DNA of 5,129 nucleotides. Source: Pseudomonadota bacterium. GTDB lineage: Bacteria > Pseudomonadota > Alphaproteobacteria > Paracaedibacterales > CAIULA01. The stretch covers positions 7,921 to 13,049 of the forward strand of contig JAJZHT010000002.1 in assembly GCA_021804455.1 (NCBI GenBank), given 5' to 3'. This document shows, piece by piece, positions 1-5,129 of the stretch. The number at the start of each line of letters is the position of its first letter. Positions within the stretch are counted from its first letter, which is position 1. The notes under the pieces were generated by a model, which saw only the letters and a list, made by a program, of their open reading frames with translations, was not told where the DNA came from and searched no databases. Made by a program: the position numbers and the translations under genes.

Positions 1-1770
1 CAAACGAGTTTGCTGTTCATCCAGTGGGTTTCTGACTATACTTTAATCCCTTTGGGGATGGTTCTAAAAATGGTTCTGGCTCTTCCTGCAAGTGAGCTGG
101 AAAAAATGTTCAAAAAGCCGGACGTGTTTTCCCTGGAGGGTTACACGTTAGCTCAGTCCTTAACGTTAACTGATGCTCAACAACAGGCCAGTTGGAAGAT
201 TCAGGATTCTTTGGGCAGTTTCCAAGCCTTTGTTTTAGATGGGGTAACGGGGTCAGGAAAAACAGAGGTTTATCTGGATGCTTTAGAACCTATTCTTAAA
301 AATCAAGGGCAAGCTTTAGTTTTGTTGCCAGAGATTGCTCTAACAACCCAATGGTTAGAACGATTTAAACGTCGTTTTAAGAGGGAGCCTGATTTATGGC
401 ATTCGGGAATCTCCTTAAAAATCAAACGGTTAACATGGCAAAAGATCCTGGCAGGGGGGTCAGGTATTGTGGTGGGTGCTCGATCAGCTTTATTCCTACC
501 TTTTCAAAATTTACAATTGATTGTGGTGGATGAAGAGCATGATGATTCTTATAAACAACAAGAACAAAGCCATTACCATGCCCGCGATATGGCCGTGGTT
601 CGGGCCAGGTTGTCAAATGTGCCTATTGTTTTATCGTCGGCAACACCGTCTTTAGAAACGGTCTATAATATCCAAAAAGGAAAATACCAAAACTTAGAAT
701 TAACAGAACGCTTTGCCGACGCTCTGTTTCCAACCGTGGATATTGTAGACATGCGCCAGCAACCTCGGCAAACTTGGATATCGGCGCCCTTAAAGCAGGC
801 TCTTCAAAACTGTTTGGAAAGCAACCACCAAGCTTTGTTGTTTTTGAATCGACGAGGTTATGCCCCCCTAACATTATGTCGATCGTGTGGTTACCGTTTT
901 ATGTGTCCAGCCTGCGATATCTGGTTGGTGCATCACAAGCAAAAGAGAGGGGAACATTTAAGGTGCCACCATTGTGGTTTTCAACAGTCTTTACCAAATC
1001 TCTGTCCAGAGTGTCATCAGCCAGACAGCATGATTGCATGTGGCCCTGGAGTTGAGCGGGTCTCAGAAGAAATCAATCAACTATTTCCTTCAGCTAGGGT
1101 CTTAATCGCAACCAGTGACCATTTGGTCCAAGCACAAAGTATGGAACAGATGGTAGACCGTATTCAAAAGAGGGAAATTGATATTATTATTGGCACCCAA
1201 GTTTTGGCCAAAGGGCATCATTTCCCTTTCTTGACAGTGGTGGGGATCATCGATGCTGATTTAAGCTTGAATGGCGGAGACTTAAGAGCTAGTGAACGAA
1301 CATATCAAGTGTTGCATCAGGTTTCAGGGCGCGCGGGTCGCGAAAAACATAAAGGTAAGGTTCTTTTGCAAACCTACCACCCTGATCACCCTTTATTCCA
1401 GGCTCTTCAACAGAATCGTCGAGATGACTTTTATGCTTGTGAATTATCTCAACGTCAATCCCAACATTTTCCTCCTCTTGGATATTTGGCCGCTGTTTTG
1501 ATAACAGGATTCAATCCACAGGTGTTGGAAAAATTTGTCTCTACGTGCGCGCGTTTGGCCCCTTCATCCAACGATGTTACGGTTCTGGGGCCTATACCCG
1601 CTCCGGTCGCCCGTCTTAAGGGTCGTCATCGTTGGCGTTTCTTGTTGAAAGCCGAACGTCCTTTAAGATTGCAAGCTTTTTTGAAAGATTGGCTGAATCA
1701 TCCTCAAATTCGCCAAACTCAAGGCGCTCTTCGCCTTACAATCGACATTGACCCCTATACGTTTTTATAA
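1..1770 (+). CDS. priA: PriA, primosomal replication-restart DNA helicase (5' end outside window)
   Basis: PriA is a superfamily 2 3'-5' DNA helicase that recognises stalled or repaired forks and starts reloading of the replicative helicase. The frame is open to the window edge, so the gene is partial. The first TTG at position 10 is internal, because the residues there match the end of the 3'-DNA-binding domain (WVSDY..IPLG). Numbering the 589 visible residues from the edge: Walker A GVTGSGKT 81-88 (Lys87), DEEH box 177-180, SAT motif 213-215, motif V GTQVLAKG 398-405, and motif VI QVSGRAGR 440-447. Eight zinc cysteines lie between the helicase lobes in four CxxC pairs: 293/296, 302/305, 322/325 and 335/338. 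The C-terminal domain contains GPIPAP 530-535. By recalled alignment to E. coli PriA (732 aa), roughly 80 N-terminal residues are missing. Only about 27 residues separate the 3'-binding domain from the helicase, so the winged helix appears absent. All catalytic motifs are intact. The gene converges with lon. Confidence 0.97.
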   Translation, partial: QTSLLFIQWVSDYTLIPLGMVLKMVLALPASELEKMFKKPDVFSLEGYTLAQSLTLTDAQQQASWKIQDSLGSFQAFVLDGVTGSGKTEVYLDALEPILKNQGQALVLLPEIALTTQWLERFKRRFKREPDLWHSGISLKIKRLTWQKILAGGSGIVVGARSALFLPFQNLQLIVVDEEHDDSYKQQEQSHYHARDMAVVRARLSNVPIVLSSATPSLETVYNIQKGKYQNLELTERFADALFPTVDIVDMRQQPRQTWISAPLKQALQNCLESNHQALLFLNRRGYAPLTLCRSCGYRFMCPACDIWLVHHKQKRGEHLRCHHCGFQQSLPNLCPECHQPDSMIACGPGVERVSEEINQLFPSARVLIATSDHLVQAQSMEQMVDRIQKREIDIIIGTQVLAKGHHFPFLTVVGIIDADLSLNGGDLRASERTYQVLHQVSGRAGREKHKGKVLLQTYHPDHPLFQALQQNRRDDFYACELSQRQSQHFPPLGYLAAVLITGFNPQVLEKFVSTCARLAPSSNDVTVLGPIPAPVARLKGRHRWRFLLKAERPLRLQAFLKDWLNHPQIRQTQGALRLTIDIDPYTFL

Positions 1771-1790
1771 AAAAGAGGCTTTCCTAACCT
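1769..1790 (-). terminator. weak candidate intrinsic terminator for lon
   Basis: Read on the minus strand, AGGTT and AGCCT can form a 5-bp stem with one G-U pair around the loop AGGAA, followed by C and six T residues. On the plus strand the G-U position becomes a C-A mismatch and there is no T-tract, so the signal favours lon transcripts. It lies about 85 nt past the lon stop and its T-tract touches the priA stop codon. A larger structure is possible, since a GAGG/CCTC pairing (1775-1778 with 1802-1805) would enclose a GGGG/CCCC hairpin. The stem is short, so this is tentative. Confidence 0.33.
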
Positions 1791-1874
1791 GGGGGGATTC
1801 CCCTCAAACAAAACCTCAATCCGCGAAATAACATCCAAAAACTTTTATAAGAGTTCCCTAGATTCTTGAAATCT

Positions 1875-4283
1875 TTAATGAGGAAGATTGAATTCTGAGC
1901 CGGCGGTTTTTATAGAGTTTTGCTCTCCATCAAAGTTTTTGTCCAGTTCCTCAAACGGGATAGGATTGGGTTGCCGTACCAGTGCAAATTTCAACACCTC
2001 GTCCACAGAATTCACAGGAATAATGGTCAAACCAGACGTTACGTTTTCGGGAATTTCTTGCAAATCTTTCTTGTTATCAATAGGAATAAGCACAGTTTTG
2101 ATCCCCCCTCGATGAGCGGCTAAAAGTTTTTCTTTCAATCCCCCGATTTGTAAGACACGCCCTCTTAGGGTAATTTCCCCCGTCATTGCAACATCTTTGC
2201 GAACAGGAATTCCTGTAAAGGCTGAAACAATCGCTGTGCAAACGGCAATTCCTGCTGAAGGCCCATCCTTGGGGATGGCTCCTTCAGGCAAATGGATGTG
2301 AATATCCCGCTTTTCAAACAGACTTGCCGGCAAACCAAATTGATAGGAACGGGATCGAACATAACTTAAAGCAGCCTGGATTGATTCCTGCATCACATCT
2401 CCCAATTTCCCTGTAAAAAGGGTTTTACCTTTACCAGGTATAATAACAGCTTCTATCGATAAAAGATCTCCTCCAACCTCAGTCCAGGCTAACCCCGTTA
2501 CAGTTCCTAGGGCATCCTCCATCTCAGCCTGTCCATAATGATAGCGAGGAATCCCCGCATAATGTTCTAAGTTGTCTAAACGGATATGAACGGTTTTTAT
2601 ATCTTGGGTCAGAATTTGTTTAATTGCTTTCCGGGCAAGATTGGCTATTTCTCGTTCCAGGCTTCGTACTCCAGCCTCACGCGTGTATACGCGGATAAGC
2701 TGCAAGATGACCGTATCATCAATTTCAAATTCACCCTTTTTCAAGCCATGGTAAGCCATTTGTTTGGCTAATAAGTAATTACGAGCAATCGCAACTTTTT
2801 CATCTTCCGTATAACCTGGAATACGAATAATTTCCATACGATCTAAAAGAGGTTGAGGCATCCGTAAAGTATTGGCTGTGGTGATGAACATCACATCCGA
2901 AAGATCATAGTCAACCTCTAAATAATGGTCACTAAAGTTGGCATTTTGTTCCGGATCCAAAACTTCTAAAAGAGCAGAAGCAGGGTCACCACGCCAATCA
3001 CTGCCTAATTTGTCAATTTCATCCAAAAGAAACAAGGGATTGGATGTTTTTGCTTTTTTCATTCCCTGAATGATCTTTCCAGGCATGGATCCAATATAGG
3101 TTCTTCGGTGGCCACGAATTTCCGATTCATCGCGCACTCCTCCCAAAGCAACCCGCACAAAATCACGCCCTGTTGCCTGTGCCAAAGATTTCCCTAGAGA
3201 GGTTTTCCCCACACCGGGAGGTCCCACTAAACATAAAATCTGTCCTTTAACCTTGCCAACACGCGCTTGAACGGCCAAGTACTCTAGGATTCTTTCCTTA
3301 ACCTTCTCAAGGCCATAATGGTCACGGTTCAGAATTTCTTCTGCTTGTTTTAAATCATACTTTGTCTTCTTACGCCGATTCCAAGGAAGAGCTAACAACC
3401 AATCTAAATAATTCCGTACAACAGTGGCTTCTGCCGAGGATTGATTCATAAGGCGCAGCTTTTTAAGCTCTGCCATAGCTTTTTCTCTAGTCTCTTTGGG
3501 GAATTTTGTGTTCTTTATTTTAATCTCAAGCTCGCCAATTTCATCCTTGCCATCTTCTCCTTCCCCTAATTCTTTGTGGATCGCCTTTAGTTGTTCATTC
3601 AAGTAATATTCTCTTTGTGTTTTCTCCATCTGGCGTTTCACACGAGTTCGAATCCGCTTTTCAACCTGCAAAACATTGTTTTCATTTTCAATATAGGCCA
3701 AAGCTTTTTCCAAGCGTTCATTAACATTCTTGATTTCAAGAAGAACCTGTTTGTCTGGAATTTTTAAGGAAAAGTAGGAAGCGATCGTATCGGCAAGCTT
3801 TCCAGGTTCTTCAATCTGATTAATTGTAACCAAAACATCCGGAGGAATCTTGCGATTCAGTTTTATATATTGCTCAAACTCAGCCACTACAGTACGGCAT
3901 AAAGCCTCAATTTCGTCATTATTACGAAAAGTCTCTTCAATAATTTCGGTTGTAGCTGTCAGGTAGTGATCTTCTTCTTGATAGGCTAGGACACGGGCAC
4001 GATGGGTTCCTTCTACCAGGACTTTGACGGTTCCATCAGGAAGTTTTAAAATTTGCAAAACAGTTCCAATGGTGCCAACGGTATACAAATCGTCGGACTC
4101 TGGCAAATCTTGAGCGGGTTTTTTTTGTGTTACAAGAAAAATCTGCTTATGATTCCCCTGCATCACTTCCTCTAAGGCCTGGACGGATTTCTCTCGTCCT
4201 ACAAATAAGGGAACAATCATATGAGGAAAAACAACAATATCACGTAACGGTAAAACTGGATATTTCTTTCCAAATTCACTCAT
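1875..4283 (-). CDS. lon: Lon ATP-dependent serine protease (endopeptidase La)
   Basis: Lon is a cytoplasmic homohexameric AAA+ protease that unfolds and degrades misfolded proteins and short-lived regulators. The product is 802 aa from the chosen start, versus 784 in E. coli. Domains in order: N-terminal substrate-binding domain about 8-200 (opens [19 protein letters not shown]), charged helical and coiled-coil region about 200-300, AAA+ module, and protease domain about 590-775. AAA+ motifs are Walker A GPPGVGKT 354-361 (Lys360), pore-loop Tyr396, Walker B FLLDE 418-422, sensor-1 Asn471, arginine finger Arg482, and sensor-2 Arg540. The catalytic dyad is Ser676 in PKDGPSAG and Lys719 in [10 protein letters not shown]. 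They are 43 residues apart, as in E. coli (679/722). ATG at 4283 is preferred because GAAAGG lies 8 nt upstream and the family N-terminus begins there. A GTG at 4316 would add 11 residues but has no ribosome site and falls about 10 nt after the predicted transcript start. The gene stands alone; clpX and hup, often beside lon elsewhere, are not adjacent. A polar tail of about 30 residues ends the protein. Confidence 0.98.
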   Translation of the reverse strand: MSEFGKKYPVLPLRDIVVFPHMIVPLFVGREKSVQALEEVMQGNHKQIFLVTQKKPAQDLPESDDLYTVGTIGTVLQILKLPDGTVKVLVEGTHRARVLAYQEEDHYLTATTEIIEETFRNNDEIEALCRTVVAEFEQYIKLNRKIPPDVLVTINQIEEPGKLADTIASYFSLKIPDKQVLLEIKNVNERLEKALAYIENENNVLQVEKRIRTRVKRQMEKTQREYYLNEQLKAIHKELGEGEDGKDEIGELEIKIKNTKFPKETREKAMAELKKLRLMNQSSAEATVVRNYLDWLLALPWNRRKKTKYDLKQAEEILNRDHYGLEKVKERILEYLAVQARVGKVKGQILCLVGPPGVGKTSLGKSLAQATGRDFVRVALGGVRDESEIRGHRRTYIGSMPGKIIQGMKKAKTSNPLFLLDEIDKLGSDWRGDPASALLEVLDPEQNANFSDHYLEVDYDLSDVMFITTANTLRMPQPLLDRMEIIRIPGYTEDEKVAIARNYLLAKQMAYHGLKKGEFEIDDTVILQLIRVYTREAGVRSLEREIANLARKAIKQILTQDIKTVHIRLDNLEHYAGIPRYHYGQAEMEDALGTVTGLAWTEVGGDLLSIEAVIIPGKGKTLFTGKLGDVMQESIQAALSYVRSRSYQFGLPASLFEKRDIHIHLPEGAIPKDGPSAGIAVCTAIVSAFTGIPVRKDVAMTGEITLRGRVLQIGGLKEKLLAAHRGGIKTVLIPIDNKKDLQEIPENVTSGLTIIPVNSVDEVLKFALVRQPNPIPFEELDKNFDGEQNSIKTAGSEFNLPH

Positions 4284-4291
4284 GAGATAGG

Positions 4292-4297
4292 CCTTTC
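4292..4297 (-). promoter_or_regulatory. lon ribosome binding site
   Basis: GAAAGG on the minus strand sits 8 nt upstream of the ATG at 4283. This decides the lon start in favour of that ATG over the upstream in-frame GTG at 4316, which has only AT-rich sequence without a purine box before it. Confidence 0.6.
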
Positions 4298-4332
4298 TTT
4301 TATATATCTTAGCCACAGTCTAACACGCTAAA

Positions 4333-4361
4333 ACTCTACAGACAAAGGATCAAGTGGTCAA
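4333..4361 (-). promoter_or_regulatory. candidate sigma70-type promoter for lon
   Basis: On the minus strand, TTGACC (4361-4356, 5 of 6 matches to TTGACA) is followed after exactly 17 nt by TAGAGT (4338-4333, 4 of 6 matches to TATAAT). Transcription would begin near 4326, giving a leader of about 43 nt before the ATG at 4283. I found no convincing sigma32-type heat-shock promoter. A CTTGAT occurs at 4354-4349 but no C-rich -10 element follows it. Heat-shock control of lon is common in proteobacteria but is not visible here. Confidence 0.5.
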
Positions 4362-4431
4362 ATCTTTAAAACAACTTGTTTATAAGTGCGTTTCTTATGC
4401 TTGTTTTAATATGATTTTTTTTACAAACTTC

Positions 4432-4461
4432 TTGACAAAAATGAAAAATTTGCCCTATATC
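4432..4461 (+). promoter_or_regulatory. candidate sigma70-type promoter for rpmJ
   Basis: A perfect TTGACA -35 box at 4432-4437 is followed after 18 nt by TATATC (4456-4461, 4 of 6 matches to TATAAT). Transcription would start near 4468, leaving a leader of about 20 nt that is nearly filled by the ribosome binding site. The perfect -35 suits a highly expressed ribosomal-protein gene, while the -10 and spacer are slightly off optimum. Confidence 0.6.
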
Positions 4462-4473
4462 AAAGGTGTATTT

Positions 4474-4480
4474 AAAGGGG
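4474..4480 (+). promoter_or_regulatory. rpmJ ribosome binding site
   Basis: AAAGGGG ends 6 nt before the rpmJ ATG at 4487. It is a good Shine-Dalgarno-like match and supports this start for a very short gene. Confidence 0.65.
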
Positions 4481-4486
4481 CTTATT

Positions 4487-4612
4487 ATGAAAATCGCCAA
4501 TTCCATTAAGACGTTAAAAAGTCGTCATAAAGCTTGTAAGGTTGTTAGACGCAAGGGTCGTTTGTATGTTATCAACAAACAAAACCCAAGGTTTAAAGCC
4601 CGCCAAGGTTAA
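4487..4612 (+). CDS. rpmJ: 50S ribosomal protein L36 (bL36), zinc-independent form
   Basis: L36 is the smallest protein of the large ribosomal subunit and contacts 23S rRNA. The frame encodes 41 very basic residues opening [11 protein letters not shown] and ending RFKARQG, a length and C-terminus typical of alphaproteobacterial L36. The classical zinc-binding L36 (for example the 38-residue E. coli RpmJ) carries a CxxC..C..H set of ligands. Here only Cys17 remains: the first cysteine position aligns with His14, the third with Asn30, and the ligand histidine with Phe36. This is therefore a C-minus form that should fold without zinc. It is transcribed alone, with its own promoter, ribosome site and terminator, away from the spc ribosomal operon where many bacteria keep rpmJ. 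No Zur-like operator was seen, which fits a constitutive sole L36 rather than a zinc-starvation spare copy, though that cannot be proved from one window. Confidence 0.95.
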   Translation: MKIANSIKTLKSRHKACKVVRRKGRLYVINKQNPRFKARQG

Positions 4613-4629
4613 GTTTTCTTGTTTCTTAT

Positions 4630-4654
4630 AACCGGTCTTAAGGCCGGTTTTTTT
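4630..4654 (+). terminator. Rho-independent terminator of rpmJ
   Basis: AACCGGTC (4630-4637) pairs with GGCCGGTT (4642-4649) as an 8-bp stem with one G-U pair and a TTAA loop. An uninterrupted T-run reaches 4654. It starts 17 nt after the rpmJ stop. On the opposite strand the hairpin is followed by ATAAGAAAC rather than T residues, so it should act mainly on rpmJ. The T-run overlaps the last two bases of the convergent yqgE stop codon. Confidence 0.88.
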
Positions 4655-5129
4655 AAGCATGACCGCTATCGATAGATAATACCATAGGGTCAACACCGAT
4701 GGTAGCCATGGAGTTTCGCCATTTTTCGGACAGAGAAGTTTCAAATAACAGATTGTCATTGGCCTCAACAACCATCCAGTGGTTGTCTTGAACCTCGCTT
4801 TCTAATTGCCCAGGGGACCAGCCTGTATATCCTAGGCACACCAAAAAGTTTTGAGGCCCCCGGTTTTGCGATAAAGCCCTTAAGATTTCCAAGGTGGACG
4901 TTACCGAAAAATTTTGATCAACAGCAACTGTTGAGCTAATGAAATAATCATTGCTGTGCAGTACAAAGCCTCGTGTGATCTCTATAGGGCCTCCGTAATG
5001 AACCTCAAAATTTTTAAAGTTTTCTGCATAATCATTTTTTAAATGCAGCTGAACAACCAAATCTTTAAAGGTTAAATTAGGAATCTTTTTATTCACAATC
5101 AAACCAATAGCTCCTTGCGAATCGTGGCC
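4653..5129 (-). CDS. yqgE: YqgE/AlgH family protein (UPF0301), 5' end outside window
   Basis: This is a conserved bacterial protein of uncertain biochemical function. Some Pseudomonas members (AlgH) are linked to regulation of alginate production, but no activity can be read from this sequence. The frame is open to the window edge. The TTG at 5102 is not the start, because the residues upstream of it (GHDSQGAIG) complete the family motif that continues LIVNK. Numbering the 158 visible residues from the edge: GAIGLIVNK 6-14, YGGP 45-48, RGFVLH 53-58, LGYTGWSPGQLE 99-110, LLFET 127-131, and a C-terminal GHA 156-158. These match E. coli YqgE (187 aa) nearly end to end, leaving about 27 residues beyond the window. 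There is no signal peptide or membrane segment in the visible part. The gene converges with rpmJ across a 40-bp gap. The yqgF partner seen next to it in enterobacteria is not visible, and anything upstream of yqgE lies outside the window. Confidence 0.94.
   Translation of the reverse strand, partial: GHDSQGAIGLIVNKKIPNLTFKDLVVQLHLKNDYAENFKNFEVHYGGPIEITRGFVLHSNDYFISSTVAVDQNFSVTSTLEILRALSQNRGPQNFLVCLGYTGWSPGQLESEVQDNHWMVVEANDNLLFETSLSEKWRNSMATIGVDPMVLSIDSGHA

Noticed and set aside
422..874. Two minus-strand open frames (422-616 and 623-874) antisense to priA
   Set aside because: They are antisense to the conserved helicase motifs and have no recognisable product. Their sequence is dictated by the priA codons.
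774..1055. Plus-strand open frame of 93 codons inside priA in another frame
   Set aside because: It lies wholly within the priA zinc-module coding region. The translation resembles no family and has no ribosome site of note, so it is a shadow frame.
1292..1501. Plus-strand 69-codon frame overlapping the end of priA
   Set aside because: It overlaps motif VI of priA in another frame and shows no domain or start signal.
1840..1855. Near-palindrome AACTTTTATAAGAGTT between priA and lon as a terminator or operator
   Set aside because: It contains a mismatch, is very AT-rich and leaves almost no loop, so a stable RNA hairpin is unlikely and chance is sufficient.
1871..1877. AGATT/AATCT hairpin just after the lon stop as its terminator
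   Set aside because: The stem (about 1862-1876) is AT-rich, only 5 bp long and not followed by T residues on the minus strand.
1888..2123. Two plus-strand frames antisense to the lon 3' end
   Set aside because: They lie opposite the conserved protease domain of lon, overlap each other in different frames and have no recognisable product.
2586..2771. Plus-strand 61-codon frame antisense to lon
   Set aside because: It is a shadow of the conserved Lon sensor-2 and linker region with no independent coding evidence.
4349..4354. CTTGAT on the minus strand as a sigma32 -35 element for lon
   Set aside because: No C-rich -10 element follows at 12-16 nt. The overlapping TTGACC/TAGAGT pair with an ideal 17-nt spacer explains the region better.
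4514..4771. Minus-strand 85-codon frame spanning the rpmJ terminator, the antisense of rpmJ and the end of yqgE
   Set aside because: It runs through a terminator hairpin and two real genes in the wrong frame or strand, and the protein resembles nothing.
1..5129. Possible mobile element, toxin-antitoxin, CRISPR or other accessory system
   Set aside because: Nearly all bases are accounted for by four conserved housekeeping genes and short intergenic gaps. No terminal repeats, transposase, integrase, repeat array or tRNA fragment was seen.

Overview
This window looks like ordinary core-genome sequence from a low-GC alphaproteobacterium. Hand counts of two sequence lines gave about 38-43% GC. 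The Lon N-terminus, the 41-residue L36 without a zinc site, and a compact PriA all resemble intracellular or host-associated alphaproteobacteria (Rickettsiales/Holosporales type). That placement rests on protein resemblance recalled from knowledge, not on a search.

Four genes lie on alternating strands. Positions 1-1770 (+) hold the 3' part of priA, the replication-restart helicase, whose beginning is left of the window. A 104-bp convergent gap follows (1771-1874). Then comes complete lon (1875-4283, -), the ATP-dependent protease. A 203-bp divergent gap (4284-4486) carries a plausible sigma70-type promoter for lon on the minus strand and one for rpmJ on the plus strand. The single-gene unit rpmJ (4487-4612, +), ribosomal protein L36, ends in a clear intrinsic terminator. 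The last gene is yqgE/algH (4653-5129, -), a UPF0301 protein whose N-terminus is off the right edge.

The genes do not form one pathway. They are housekeeping functions: restart of stalled replication forks (PriA), protein quality control and regulatory proteolysis (Lon), the ribosome (L36), and a conserved protein of uncertain function (YqgE). No neighbouring pair is a same-strand operon within the window. Lon and rpmJ share only an intergenic promoter region.

I saw no tRNA, rRNA, CRISPR array, insertion sequence, phage gene or other accessory system. The other open frames are antisense or out-of-frame shadows of these genes. I found no undescribed system. The points worth a second look are modest: PriA apparently lacks the winged-helix domain, L36 lacks zinc ligands, the lon start needs correcting, and the lon/rpmJ intergenic region contains small symmetric sequences.
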